A DNA stretch of 64,000 nucleotides from CAVQCT01 sp964520865 (GTDB taxonomy: Bacteria > Zixibacteria > MSB-5A5 > GN15 > FEB-12): contig CAZFOY010000007.1 in the NCBI GenBank assembly GCA_964520865.1, positions 1 through 64,000 on the forward strand, in the 5' to 3' direction. Shown one piece after another: positions 16,275 through 25,145 of the stretch. How positions within the stretch are numbered: position 1 is the stretch's first letter; each line of letters begins with the position of its first letter. A model generated the notes under the pieces. The model was given only the letters and a program-made list of their open reading frames with translations. It did no database searches and was not told the origin of the DNA. The translations under genes and the position numbers were made by a program.

Positions 16275-17258
16275 ATGACTTCCAGCGCTATCAAAAACCG
16301 AACTGAAGATAAATTCATGGCTATTCATCTGGATTCCATCCGGGTGGACTCCGTCCTCGATTTCGACCTCTACCTCAACGTCAACCGGAATCTCGTTCTC
16401 TATCGATCGGCCGATCTTCCGTTCACCGAACGGACCCGCCAGAAGCTGATGGAGAACAAGGTCGACCGGCTTTTCATCACCACCGACAGCAAGCAGAAGT
16501 ATCAGCGGTATATCGAGCAGAACCTTCCCAAGATACTGATCGACCCGCATATTCAGGAAGAGAAGAAGGCGACCATCCTCTACTCCACTTCCACCGGTCT
16601 GGTCAAGGATGTGCTTTCGAATCCGACCTTTGGCGAGAATATCCAACGTTCGAAAGATCTCGTCGCCAACACGGTCAACTACATCCTTGGCGGCCGCGAG
16701 GCCTTCTTGAATCTGCTGAAGATCACGTCGTTTGACTACTACACATACACCCACTCGGTCAACGTCTGCACTTTTTCGATCGCACTCGCTCAACAGATGG
16801 GATTTCACGACCAGGAGTTCCTTTACGAACTGGGCATCGGATCTTTGCTGCATGATATCGGCAAATCCAAGATTTCGGACCGGATTCTTAACAAACGGTC
16901 ATCTCTGAACTCGATCGAGTTCGAGATTATGAAGAAGCATCCCAAGTGGGGTGTCGACATTCTGACCGAAACGGATATTGTGCCGGCCGCGACTTACTAC
17001 CCGATCCTCCAGCACCATGAACGGGGAGATCGAAGCGGCTACCCCAACGCCCTATCCCTGCGCGAGATGCACGTCTATTCGAAGATCGTAGCTATCGCCG
17101 ATTCGTTCGATGCGATGACGACAGAGCGTGTTTACCAGCGTGCCATGGACACGTTCCCGGCTCTGAGGATCATGTTCTCGCTCAAGGGAGCCTACGATGA
17201 CGAAGCGCTGAAGGCGTTCGTCGAACTGATGGGACCGCGCGGCCTCGTCAACGTCTGA
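16275..17258 (+). CDS. HD-GYP domain protein (c-di-GMP phosphodiesterase type), 327 aa
   Basis: Probable hydrolase of cyclic di-GMP, cytoplasmic. Residues 1-110 form a small N-terminal domain (DUF3391-like position). The HD-GYP core spans about 140-320, with the HD pair in LLHDIGKSKI, the H in THSVNVCTF, HPKWGVDIL, the HHE...GYP block, and IVAIADSFDAMTTERVY. The GYP block reads HHERGDRSGYP, so the usual glycine after Asp is Arg; GYP itself is intact. ATG 16275 is used; ATG 16317 is an alternative closer to the domain start, and neither has a clear Shine-Dalgarno. A 7-bp inverted repeat (GCCGATA/TATCGGC, 16209-16239) upstream could be an operator. Confidence 0.9.
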   Translation: MTSSAIKNRTEDKFMAIHLDSIRVDSVLDFDLYLNVNRNLVLYRSADLPFTERTRQKLMENKVDRLFITTDSKQKYQRYIEQNLPKILIDPHIQEEKKATILYSTSTGLVKDVLSNPTFGENIQRSKDLVANTVNYILGGREAFLNLLKITSFDYYTYTHSVNVCTFSIALAQQMGFHDQEFLYELGIGSLLHDIGKSKISDRILNKRSSLNSIEFEIMKKHPKWGVDILTETDIVPAATYYPILQHHERGDRSGYPNALSLREMHVYSKIVAIADSFDAMTTERVYQRAMDTFPALRIMFSLKGAYDDEALKAFVELMGPRGLVNV

Positions 17259-17331
17259 TCCGTCTCTCACACGTCACAGTCTCATCGCCGCGGAAAGTCC
17301 AAATTGGAGTCTCCCGCTTTTTATATATGCC

Positions 17332-17359
17332 TTGCCGTGGGCGGGTGGATACGTATATT
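17332..17359 (+). promoter_or_regulatory. promoter candidate for ridA
   Basis: TTGCCG (17332-17337) and TATATT (17354-17359) are separated by 16 bases, with a start expected about 20 bases before the gene. The GTATATTG form recurs upstream of several genes in this window. Confidence 0.5.
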
Positions 17360-17384
17360 GACCGAGTTGAAACCCGGAGGTTAA

Positions 17385-17768
17385 ATGAAAGAGATTATCA
17401 AAACGGATAAAGCACCTGCTGCCATCGGGCCATATTCGCAGGCGATTAAGATCAGCGGCGGGAGCATCGTATTCCTCTCAGGAATCATCCCGCTCAACCC
17501 CAAGACGATGGAGATTGTCGGAAAGACGGCCGGAGAGCAGTGTAAGCAGGTCATGGACAACATGGGACACGTGCTCAAGGAGGCGGGTGGAGAGTATGTC
17601 AATGTGGTGAAGACGACGATATATCTGTCCGATCTTGCCGATTTCGGTCCGGTCAATGAGATGTATGGTACTTATTTCGACGTGAATCCGCCGGCCCGTG
17701 CGACTGTCGAAGTGAACCGGCTCCCCAAAGACGTGAAGATCGAGATCGAGGCGATCGCGATCATATAG
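17385..17768 (+). CDS. ridA: RidA family reactive intermediate deaminase
   Basis: A small cytoplasmic YjgF/YER057c-type protein that hydrolyses reactive enamine/imine intermediates made by PLP enzymes, releasing ammonia and a keto acid. The opening IIKTDKAPAAIGPYSQAI is family-typical. The catalytic arginine lies in PPARATVEV (about 106) and the conserved Glu in IEIEAIAI near the C-terminus. At 127 residues it is full length. GGAGG sits seven bases before the ATG. It is monocistronic. Confidence 0.95.
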   Translation: MKEIIKTDKAPAAIGPYSQAIKISGGSIVFLSGIIPLNPKTMEIVGKTAGEQCKQVMDNMGHVLKEAGGEYVNVVKTTIYLSDLADFGPVNEMYGTYFDVNPPARATVEVNRLPKDVKIEIEAIAII

Positions 17769-17884
17769 CAGTTCGGCGGCGTGCCGAGCGGCCGGAGCTG
17801 CCTTGAGCTTTAGTGTTGACTCAGGTATAATGCCGTGTTACCATTACGGAGTTATTGTTCTAATAATTTCCGGCGGAGGTAACA

Positions 17885-18340
17885 ATGGCAGAGTCGAAGA
17901 CTAGCCGCCGAGGGTTTCTGGAAATTCTCCTCGGTGGCGGGTTGATTGCGACGCTTGGCGCGATTCTGTATCCTATCTGGGACTATCTTGTCCCTCCTGC
18001 AGCAACCGAAGCGAAGCTGTCACAACTCAAACTCCCTTTCACCCGGGCAGAAATCGAGGCGGAGCCGAAGAAAGCGAAGTATTTCAAATACGGTCGCGAT
18101 CTCGGGATCATCTTCATCAACGAAAAAGACAAGCTGGCTGCACTCTCGGCGATTTGTACGCACCTCCAGTGCACGGTGCAAAATCGGCCGGACCTCGGAC
18201 TGATCTGGTGTGCCTGCCACAACGGGAAGTATAGCTACACCGGAGCCAATATCTCCGGTCCGCCTCCCAAACCGCTCGCCCCGTACCTGGTGAAGCAGGT
18301 AGGTGACGTCATTTACGTGAGTCAGGAGGCCGGCTCATGA
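17885..18340 (+). CDS. Rieske iron-sulfur protein of a cytochrome bc/b6f-type complex
   Basis: Carries electrons from quinol at the cytochrome b Qo site to a cytochrome on the periplasmic side. The N-terminus has a twin-arginine export motif (SRRGFLE) and one membrane anchor (residues 11-30). The Rieske site is CTHLQC (Cys91, His93, Cys96) and CACHNGKY (Cys109, Cys111, His112), giving two Cys and two His as [2Fe-2S] ligands plus the Cys96-Cys111 disulfide. GGAGG is ahead of the ATG. Its last four bases overlap the cytochrome b start (ATGA), so the two are coupled; a nine-haem cytochrome gene follows. At 151 residues it is of b6f-like size. Confidence 0.95.
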   Translation: MAESKTSRRGFLEILLGGGLIATLGAILYPIWDYLVPPAATEAKLSQLKLPFTRAEIEAEPKKAKYFKYGRDLGIIFINEKDKLAALSAICTHLQCTVQNRPDLGLIWCACHNGKYSYTGANISGPPPKPLAPYLVKQVGDVIYVSQEAGS

Positions 18341-19461
18341 CACAAACCACTTCTCAAACTCGCAAGTCCTCCGGCGCGAAGGTTTACGAATGGATCAACG
18401 ATCGATTCAAAATTGACGCGCTCGTCGAGTACATGAGCCATAAGGTGGTCCCGCTTCACGGGCACTCGATCTTCTATTATTTCGGTGGCATCTCCCTCTT
18501 CCTGTTTATCGTGCAGGTGGTCACCGGAATTTTGCTGCTTATGTACTATCGTCCGGGTGCGGATTCGGCCTATGAGTCGGTTCGATTCATCGTCTCGAAC
18601 GTCTCGTTCGGTTGGCTGATCCGGTCGATCCATTCCTGGTCGGCCAATTTGATGATCCTGTCGGTATTCGTCCACATGTTCACCGTCTATCTGACCCAGG
18701 CCTATCGCACGCCGCGGGAGCTTACCTGGCTTTCCGGTATGGGTCTGTTAGGTCTTGCGATGCTATTCGGGTTCTCCGGTTATCTTCTGCCCTGGAACGT
18801 ACTCTCGTTCTTTGCCACCCGTGTGGGCACAGGTATGGCCGGCACCATCCCGGTGATCGGACACAAGATCATGACCGTTATGCGGGGAGGGGACGATGTT
18901 ACCGGGGCCACCATAGGACGGTTCTTCGGCCTTCATGTCGCCATTCTTCCCGGCCTGTTCACTCTGCTGTTGGCCGGACATCTGATTTTTATCCAGCGTC
19001 AGGGAATGAGTGAGCCGCTCGAATGGAAAGACAAGCCGCAGTCCCAGAAGAAATACATGAAATTCTTCCCGAGCTTCTTGCTCAGGGATCTGCTCGTATG
19101 GCTGATCGTGCTTAATGTCCTGGCTGTGCTGGCCGTGCTGTTTCCCGAAGGAATCGGGGTTGTTCACTGGCCACTCGGCGCGAAGGCGGATTTGTTTGCT
19201 CCGCCGCCGGCAGTCATTCGACCTGAGTGGTACTTCATGTTCGCCTTCCAGTCGCTCAAGCTGCTGCCATCGCACATCTGGTTCATGGAAGGAGAGCTGG
19301 TAGGCATCCTCGTCTTCACGGTCGGGGGAGTTGTCTGGGCGCTCGTACCCTTCCTTGACAAGAAATCCGTCGCCGGAGAGCGTTCCGGATTTTTCCAGGC
19401 GTTCGGATGGTTCGTACTCGCCTTTATTGTGGCGATGACCCTTATCGGATATTTGGTATAG
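18337..19461 (+). CDS. cytochrome b (full-length, bc/b6f type), 374 aa
   Basis: Membrane subunit holding two haems b and the quinol-oxidising site. It has eight helices in one chain, so the b6-like part and the subunit-IV-like part are joined. Haem ligands are visible as His pairs in SIHSWSAN/FVHMF and GLHVAI/AGHLIF. The Qo motif is PEWY (RPEWYFMFAFQSLKLLP). A basic, non-membrane N-terminus of about 40 residues precedes the first helix, with HSIFYYFGG at the membrane entry. It overlaps the Rieske gene by four bases and is followed after nine bases by the nonahaem cytochrome gene, making a three-gene operon without cytochrome c1. Confidence 0.95.
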   Translation: MTQTTSQTRKSSGAKVYEWINDRFKIDALVEYMSHKVVPLHGHSIFYYFGGISLFLFIVQVVTGILLLMYYRPGADSAYESVRFIVSNVSFGWLIRSIHSWSANLMILSVFVHMFTVYLTQAYRTPRELTWLSGMGLLGLAMLFGFSGYLLPWNVLSFFATRVGTGMAGTIPVIGHKIMTVMRGGDDVTGATIGRFFGLHVAILPGLFTLLLAGHLIFIQRQGMSEPLEWKDKPQSQKKYMKFFPSFLLRDLLVWLIVLNVLAVLAVLFPEGIGVVHWPLGAKADLFAPPPAVIRPEWYFMFAFQSLKLLPSHIWFMEGELVGILVFTVGGVVWALVPFLDKKSVAGERSGFFQAFGWFVLAFIVAMTLIGYLV

Positions 19462-19470
19462 GAGGTGGTG

Positions 19471-20718
19471 ATGCGTACAGCTGCATACATATTACTCGGT
19501 TTCATGGTCGCCGGTCTGCTCAAAGCCGCCCCCACCGATCAGAACAACTGCATGAAATGCCATTATGACTTCGAAGACGATAGCGGACCCTCGCACAAGA
19601 TCGCCCACGATGTGCATATCCAGCACGGTCTGGCCTGTTACGACTGCCACGGCGGCGATCCGACGCTCGATGATATGGATGAGGTCCGCAAATCGAAAGA
19701 CTGGCGAGGGGCTCCGTCGCATTTGCAGGTGCCGGCCTTCTGCGCCCGGTGTCACAGTGACGCCAAATATATGCACGACCACAACCCGACCCTGCCAACC
19801 GATCAACTCGACAAATACAAGACCTCGGTCCACGGGAAACTTCTGTTCGGTAAGAAGGATATGCGGGTAGCCGATTGCATTTCGTGTCATACCGTTCACC
19901 AGATCGGTGATGCCAAGACGCCTATTTCGAGCACCTATCCGCAGAACATTCCGGCAACCTGCGGTCACTGCCACTCCGATTCCGCCTACATGGCGCCCTA
20001 CGGTATCCCGACCAATCAGGAAGCCGGATTCCGGCAATCGGTCCATGGCATCGCCCTGCTTCAGAACAATGATCTGGGTGCCCCGGCGTGCAACAACTGT
20101 CACGGCAACCATGGCGCCGCTCCCCCGGGAGTAGCCTCGCTGAGCGCCGTCTGCGGAAATTGCCATGCGATCGAGGCCGATCTGTTCAATGCCTCGCCGC
20201 ACAAAGATGCGTTCGAACAGAACGATTTCCCGATGTGTGAGACCTGTCACTCGAATCATAAGATTCTCAAGCCGAGTGACAAGATGGTAGGCACGCAGGA
20301 CGGCTCAGTCTGCATCGATTGCCATTCCCCGGACGATGGTACGAGCGGGTGGAAAAATGCGCAGGGGATTTCAGACGCCCTGGCCGCACTGGTCGCCGCC
20401 CAGGATTCCGCCGGCGCCGTCTTGAATGAAGCCACCGCCAAGGGAATGATGACGACGAACGAGGAGTTCCAATTCAAGAATGTCAATCAGGCGCTCATTC
20501 AGGCAAGAACGATGGTCCATACGTACAATGCGGATTCGGTACTGCCCAAGACGGAATTGGGAATAAGAGAAGCCGACTCGGTGAAAACAGCTTCGGCTTC
20601 GCTGATAGATGAGTACTATTTCCGGCGAAAAGGGCTCGTTCTGGCGACCCTGTTTATCACCATTCTGGCGATCGCCCTGTATGTCAAAATCAAACGGGTC
20701 GATCGGAGTCTGAGTTAG
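19471..20718 (+). CDS. nine-haem c-type cytochrome, membrane anchored, 415 aa
   Basis: A periplasmic multihaem electron carrier. Nine CxxCH motifs are visible in order: CMKCH, CYDCH, CARCH, CISCH, CGHCH, CNNCH, CGNCH, CETCH, CIDCH. A signal peptide opens the protein (AAYILLGFMVAGLLKA) and a C-terminal membrane helix (LVLATLFITILAIALYVKI) anchors it. Between the last haem and the anchor is a haem-free helical segment (about 300-375). ATG 19471 is chosen over GTG 19465 because GGAGG at 19461-19465 gives correct spacing. Directly behind Rieske and cytochrome b, it probably replaces cytochrome c1/f as the electron acceptor of the complex. The haem arrangement resembles NapC/NrfH-linked and octahaem-type proteins only loosely. 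Confidence 0.94.
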   Translation: MRTAAYILLGFMVAGLLKAAPTDQNNCMKCHYDFEDDSGPSHKIAHDVHIQHGLACYDCHGGDPTLDDMDEVRKSKDWRGAPSHLQVPAFCARCHSDAKYMHDHNPTLPTDQLDKYKTSVHGKLLFGKKDMRVADCISCHTVHQIGDAKTPISSTYPQNIPATCGHCHSDSAYMAPYGIPTNQEAGFRQSVHGIALLQNNDLGAPACNNCHGNHGAAPPGVASLSAVCGNCHAIEADLFNASPHKDAFEQNDFPMCETCHSNHKILKPSDKMVGTQDGSVCIDCHSPDDGTSGWKNAQGISDALAALVAAQDSAGAVLNEATAKGMMTTNEEFQFKNVNQALIQARTMVHTYNADSVLPKTELGIREADSVKTASASLIDEYYFRRKGLVLATLFITILAIALYVKIKRVDRSLS

Positions 20719-20737
20719 ACTTGGTTAATATAGAACT

Positions 20738-20772
20738 ATTCTTGTCTCGTATAACCATAAGAGGACAAGAAT
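20738..20772. terminator. hairpin after the cytochrome operon
   Basis: ATTCTTGTC and GACAAGAAT form a 9-bp stem with a 17-base loop, 20 bases after the cytochrome stop. No T-run follows, so it may be a weak terminator or an mRNA-stabilising structure. The rest of the 269-base spacer before nuoA is A/T-rich and probably holds the nuo promoter; the TTGACA at 20897-20902 has no well-spaced -10. Confidence 0.4.
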
Positions 20773-20987
20773 GATAATACTTTACTCTTGAGTAGAGTAA
20801 GAAAGCGCGATTTAAGACAGAGCAATCAATCGATGTTGTTTTGGTTGTGTATGTTGTGATTTAAGGACTTCTGTGGAGAAATAAACAAAAAATCGCTTGA
20901 CAAACGGTGATTTTGGGATTTCTTGGGCGGTAAAATATTGTGAATTCAGTCACATGTTTGGCTGGGTCATAGGTTGAGAACGAGTAA

Positions 20988-21341
20988 ATGGTACAATATC
21001 TTTCAGTTCTGATTTTTCTGGCGGCCGGAACCGGGATTGTTCTGGTTACCTTTTTCATATCGCGACTTTTCAGACCCTCGCATCCGTATCCGGAGAAGAC
21101 GGTTAACTACGAATGCGCGGAGAAGCCGATCGGCAACTCATGGGTTCGGTTCAATAATCGCTTTTACATTTTCGCTTTGATATTTGTCATTTTCGACGTT
21201 GAAGTGATTTTTCTGTTTCCCTGGGCGGTTGCGTTCGGCCAGCTCGGTTTGTTTGCGCTGGTCGAGATGATCGTGTTTATTCTGATCCTGTTCTTCGGGA
21301 TTTTCTATGCCTGGAAGAAGGGGGTTCTGAAGTGGGTCTGA
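20988..21341 (+). CDS. nuoA: NADH-quinone oxidoreductase subunit A
   Basis: Small membrane subunit of complex I, near the quinone tunnel. Three helices are visible (about residues 5-25, 58-79 and 85-108) with the conserved loop YECAEKPIGNSWVRFNNRFY and the helix FDVEVIFLFPWAV. At 117 residues it is of normal length. It is first gene of an eleven-gene nuo operon and overlaps nuoB by ten bases. Confidence 0.96.
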   Translation: MVQYLSVLIFLAAGTGIVLVTFFISRLFRPSHPYPEKTVNYECAEKPIGNSWVRFNNRFYIFALIFVIFDVEVIFLFPWAVAFGQLGLFALVEMIVFILILFFGIFYAWKKGVLKWV

Positions 21342-21844
21342 TCAAGAAGCTTCCATATTATGCAGAGAAAATACCGGGCGGTTCATTGGTGGTGACTTCA
21401 CTTGAGGGGGTGCTTCACCACGCGCAGGCAAAATCGCTTTGGTATTTGTTATTTGGCACCGCTTGCTGTGCGATCGAGCTGATGTGCACCGGCGCATCGC
21501 GTTACGACTTTGACCGCCTTGGTATGATTTTCCGTGCTTCGCCACGCCAATCCGACCTCATAATAGTAGCCGGCACGATCACCAAGAAGATGGCTCCGAG
21601 GCTCCGCACCCTGTATGACCAGATGGCGGAACCGCGCTACGTGATCGCGATGGGCGGATGCACTATTAATGGTGGGCCGTTCTATTACGACTCCTACGCC
21701 GTCGAAAAAGGCGTTGACCATATTCTCCCGGTCGACGTGTACATCCCCGGTTGCCCTCCGCGACCTGAGTCGCTGCTCGAAGGGTGTCTGACGCTCCAGA
21801 AGAAGATCAAAAAGCAGAAACTGGGCGACTGGCAGGAAAAGTGA
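21332..21844 (+). CDS. nuoB: NADH-quinone oxidoreductase subunit B
   Basis: Peripheral-arm subunit that binds the terminal [4Fe-4S] cluster N2, which reduces quinone. The ligands are visible in ACCAIEL (two adjacent Cys), AMGGCTI and IPGCPPRPE. The start is GTG at 21332 inside the nuoA end, with AGGGGG ahead; no ATG fits. At 170 residues it is typical. The close overlap shows tight coupling in the operon. Confidence 0.96.
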   Translation: MGLIKKLPYYAEKIPGGSLVVTSLEGVLHHAQAKSLWYLLFGTACCAIELMCTGASRYDFDRLGMIFRASPRQSDLIIVAGTITKKMAPRLRTLYDQMAEPRYVIAMGGCTINGGPFYYDSYAVEKGVDHILPVDVYIPGCPPRPESLLEGCLTLQKKIKKQKLGDWQEK

Positions 21845-21845
21845 G

Positions 21846-22322
21846 ATGACCAAAGACGAGCTGAAGGCATACATCGAAAGCAACTTCTCGGGCAAGCTCA
21901 CCGCACTGGATACCGGTCGTTACGATCTCCTGTTTGAAGCGAAAAAGGGCGACCTCGTGGAACTGGCTCGTGCCCTTCGCGATGATGAATCGCTCAAGTT
22001 CGACTATCTTTGCAATATCGGCGCTATCGATACGCGTGAACGGTTTGAGATAGTCTATTCGATTGCATCCACGGTCAACCGGTTGCGATTGGATTTCAAG
22101 ATCGTGTTTAGCTACGACGACGCCGAAGTGGAGTCGGTGCAGACTGTCTGGCCGGCGGCCAACTGGTACGAGCGCGAAATCTGGGAGCTGTACGGTATCG
22201 ATATAAAGAATCATGACAACCTGAAACGCTTTCTGTTGCCCGATGACTGGAATCAGGGACATCCGATGCGCAAAGACTGGGACGCGCCTGATTTCGTTCG
22301 GTTCCCGGAGTTTGAAGTATGA
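21846..22322 (+). CDS. nuoC: NADH-quinone oxidoreductase subunit C
   Basis: The 30-kDa-type subunit of the peripheral arm. The diagnostic motif is WYEREIWELYGI, followed by HDNLKRFLLPDDWNQGHPMRKD. It is a separate gene (not fused to nuoD), of 158 residues and so slightly short at the C-terminus. It starts one base after nuoB's stop and overlaps nuoD by four bases. Confidence 0.95.
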   Translation: MTKDELKAYIESNFSGKLTALDTGRYDLLFEAKKGDLVELARALRDDESLKFDYLCNIGAIDTRERFEIVYSIASTVNRLRLDFKIVFSYDDAEVESVQTVWPAANWYEREIWELYGIDIKNHDNLKRFLLPDDWNQGHPMRKDWDAPDFVRFPEFEV

Positions 22323-23428
22323 CCGAAGTCGGATTGAGAACCGAAGAATTCCAGGTCAACATGGGGCCGCACCATCCGTCGACCCACGGCGTCTGCCGGT
22401 TGTTGTTGACGATGGATGGAGAGAAAGTAGTCAAGGTCGAACCTTTCATCGGCTACCTTCACCGCTCCATAGAGAAGATTTGTGAAAACCGCACCTATCA
22501 CCAGTGTATCCCGATTCTCGACCGATTCGAATATGTTACGGCAATGTCTTGCAACTACGTCTTCGCCCTTTCGGCAGAGCGGCTGGCACAGATAGAAGTC
22601 CCCGAGCGGGCGGAGTTCCTTCGCGTCATCATGCTGGAACTCAACCGGATAGCCTCGCATCTGATTTTCTTCGGGACGACGGCGATGGATATCGGCGCGC
22701 TGACGCCTTTCCTGTACGGTCTGCGCGAGCGCGAGATGATCATGGATCTGTTCGAGATGACCTGTGGTCAGCGCCTGACCTACAACTATATACGAATCGG
22801 CGGCGTCTCCAAAGATATCCTGCCGGCATTCGTTCCGAAATGCCGCGAAACGATCAATATAATCAAAGATAAAGTAGACGAGTACGAGGCGTTGCTGAAC
22901 GGCAATCCGATCTGGAAAGCGCGCACGATCGGTATCGGTCCGCTTACCGGCGAAAAGGCCGTCGCATTCGGCGCTTCCGGGCCTATCCTGAGAGCATCCG
23001 GAGTCAAATACGATCTTCGCCGCGATGATCCATACAGTATTTACGACAGATTTGAATTCGACATTCCCACTCGTCAGAATGGCGATGTGTTCGACCGGTA
23101 CGTACTGAGACTTGAAGAGATCCGGCAGTCGATCAGGATCATCGGGCAGGCGCTCGACGGAATCCCGGAAGGGGATTTCAAGGCGAAGGTATCGTTGAAA
23201 TTCAAGCCGCCGGCGGGAGAGGCCTACACTCGCATAGAGAACTCCCGCGGTGAGATGGGCGTTTATCTGATCTCCGACGGTACGGAGAAGCCGGTCAGGG
23301 TGAAGACCCGGGGTGGTTCATATAATCACCTGCAGCTCATTCCGGAGATCGCAACCGACTGCCTGATCGCGGATCTGGTGGCGATTTTTGCGTCGTTCGA
23401 TATTATCATGCCGGAGGTCGATCGATGA
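22319..23428 (+). CDS. nuoD: NADH-quinone oxidoreductase subunit D
   Basis: The 49-kDa-type subunit that forms the quinone pocket with NuoB. Conserved segments include the GPHHPSTHG loop near the N-terminus with its quinone-contacting His, EPFIGYLHRSIEKICEN, LLGGVSKD-like IGGVSKD, and the C-terminal end MPEVDR. At 369 residues it is slightly shorter than the ~400 of stand-alone NuoD. ATGA overlaps join it to nuoC before and nuoH after. Confidence 0.96.
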   Translation: MTEVGLRTEEFQVNMGPHHPSTHGVCRLLLTMDGEKVVKVEPFIGYLHRSIEKICENRTYHQCIPILDRFEYVTAMSCNYVFALSAERLAQIEVPERAEFLRVIMLELNRIASHLIFFGTTAMDIGALTPFLYGLREREMIMDLFEMTCGQRLTYNYIRIGGVSKDILPAFVPKCRETINIIKDKVDEYEALLNGNPIWKARTIGIGPLTGEKAVAFGASGPILRASGVKYDLRRDDPYSIYDRFEFDIPTRQNGDVFDRYVLRLEEIRQSIRIIGQALDGIPEGDFKAKVSLKFKPPAGEAYTRIENSRGEMGVYLISDGTEKPVRVKTRGGSYNHLQLIPEIATDCLIADLVAIFASFDIIMPEVDR

Positions 23429-24492
23429 CCCTTGCCCTGATGCAACCGGTGGAACTATCTCCGACCTTCCTGTGGATCCAGCATCTGCTCGAAGCGATTG
23501 GCATCGGCGGCATGTGGTCAATCGTGATTACCTACGCGATTCTCGCGGTCGTCACGTTTGGTGTACTGGCACTGCTTGCCCTGTTCCTGGTCTGGTGGGA
23601 AAGAAAATTTGCCGGGCATATTCAGCAGCGGTTCGGCCCGATGATGACCGGATGGCACGGCTGGTATCAGACAATTATGGATGCGGTGAAACTGCTCCAA
23701 AAGGAAGATATCCTGGTAGTCACGCGCGACCGAATGGTCTTCTTCTGGGCGCCGATCATCGCTTTTGTCGCGGCGTTCGCCGCCTATATCGTGATTCCTT
23801 TCGGCAAAGGGATCATTGTCGCCGATTTGAATATCGGTATTCTCTATATCATTGCGATCACCACGTTCACGATTATCTCCCTGCTCATGGCCGGATGGGG
23901 CTCGAACAACAAATATGCTCTTCTCGGCGGGATGCGTTCCGCTGCGCAGGTGGTGAGTTACGAAGTCCCGATGGTGGCCTCGATCCTGACGGTAGTTCTG
24001 TTCGCCGGATCGTTGTCGATGGTCGACATCGTAGATTCGCAGTCGGGATGGTTCTACAATTGGAACATCTTCCGCTTACCGTTCGGTCCGATTGCGTTCA
24101 TCACTTACATCATCGCTGCCACGGCCGAAGCGAATCGAACTCCGTTTGACATTCCGGAGGCGGAGCAGGAACTGGTGGCAGGGTTCAATATCGAGTATTC
24201 CGGCATGAAGTTCGCCATGTTCTTCCTCGCCGAATTTGTAAATATGTTCACGGTGTCGGCGATCGCCACGACCCTCTTTCTCGGGGGATGGACCGGCGTT
24301 CTGCTTCCGTCATGGATGTGGTTCTTGGGCAAGACGCTTGCGGTGGTAGCACTGCTCATGCTCTTCCGCTGGACCTTCCCGCGCCTTCGGGTTGACCAGT
24401 TGATGGAATTCTCCTGGAAGTATCTGGTGCCGATTACCTTTGCGAACCTGATTTTGGCCGGCTGGATGAAGTACGCCGGATGGTACTGGTAA
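23425..24492 (+). CDS. nuoH: NADH-quinone oxidoreductase subunit H
   Basis: Membrane subunit linking the quinone site to the proton-pumping arm. Eight or nine helices are visible, with the conserved loops ERKFAGHIQQRFGPM and DIPEAEQELVAGFNIEYSGMKF. At 355 residues it has normal length. It overlaps nuoD by four bases; its stop overlaps the nuoI start by one base (TAATG). Confidence 0.96.
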   Translation: MTLALMQPVELSPTFLWIQHLLEAIGIGGMWSIVITYAILAVVTFGVLALLALFLVWWERKFAGHIQQRFGPMMTGWHGWYQTIMDAVKLLQKEDILVVTRDRMVFFWAPIIAFVAAFAAYIVIPFGKGIIVADLNIGILYIIAITTFTIISLLMAGWGSNNKYALLGGMRSAAQVVSYEVPMVASILTVVLFAGSLSMVDIVDSQSGWFYNWNIFRLPFGPIAFITYIIAATAEANRTPFDIPEAEQELVAGFNIEYSGMKFAMFFLAEFVNMFTVSAIATTLFLGGWTGVLLPSWMWFLGKTLAVVALLMLFRWTFPRLRVDQLMEFSWKYLVPITFANLILAGWMKYAGWYW

Positions 24493-25145
24493 TGAGTGAC
24501 CGCAACAACGTCATAAAGGAAATTTTCATCGGCCTCAAGGAGCTGATCCTTGGTATGGGAATTACCGGCAAGCACCTCGGACGTCACGCCGTGACTCTGC
24601 AGTACCCGGTCCAGAAAATGGAAATGCCGGAGCGTTCGCGCGGAATCGTGGTGCTGCTTTCTGACAAAGAAACGGGTGAACTCAACTGCACCTCCTGCAT
24701 GCTCTGCATGCGGGCCTGTCCGACGGCGGCGATTCGTATCGAGGCTCCCCGGGATGAAAACAAGAAGCGTCAGCTCAAGTCATTCGTGGTCGACAACACA
24801 ATCTGCTGTTTCTGCGGGCTGTGCGAGGAAGCGTGCAACTTCTCAGCGATCAAGATGGCGCCGAAATATGAATTCTCGACCTGGACGCGCGAAGAATTGA
24901 TCTGGGACAAGGACAAGCTGCAGGAGATGGGTCGGGACGTTGACTATGTAGATACCCGGAAGAAGAAACCGGCCAAGGCGGCGGCGGCAGCACCGAAGGC
25001 GGACGCGAAAGCCGAGCCGAAGGCTGAAGCGAAGGTTGAATCGAAGCCTGAGCCGAAACCGGAACCCAGGGTCGAGCCCAAGGCCGAAGACGCAAAGCCG
25101 AATCCTGGTTCGGATGAAGATTCGAAGAGGAAGGAAGAGAAATGA
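24492..25145 (+). CDS. nuoI: NADH-quinone oxidoreductase subunit I with long C-terminal tail
   Basis: Ferredoxin-like subunit holding clusters N6a and N6b. Two sets are present: CTSCMLCMRACP (Cys66, 69, 72, 76) and CCFCGLCEEAC (Cys105, 108, 111, 115), with Asn instead of Pro after the last cysteine. ATG 24492 overlaps the nuoH stop. After residue ~158 there is an unusual ~60-residue tail rich in Ala, Lys, Glu and Pro (alternating KAEPKAEAK and PEPKPEPR units). The core is normal; the tail is low complexity and probably disordered. Confidence 0.95.
   Translation: MSDRNNVIKEIFIGLKELILGMGITGKHLGRHAVTLQYPVQKMEMPERSRGIVVLLSDKETGELNCTSCMLCMRACPTAAIRIEAPRDENKKRQLKSFVVDNTICCFCGLCEEACNFSAIKMAPKYEFSTWTREELIWDKDKLQEMGRDVDYVDTRKKKPAKAAAAAPKADAKAEPKAEAKVESKPEPKPEPRVEPKAEDAKPNPGSDEDSKRKEEK

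Noticed and set aside
20897..20902. TTGACA before nuoA as a promoter -35
   Set aside because: No -10 at 15-19 bases; the nearest TAAAAT is 28 bases away.
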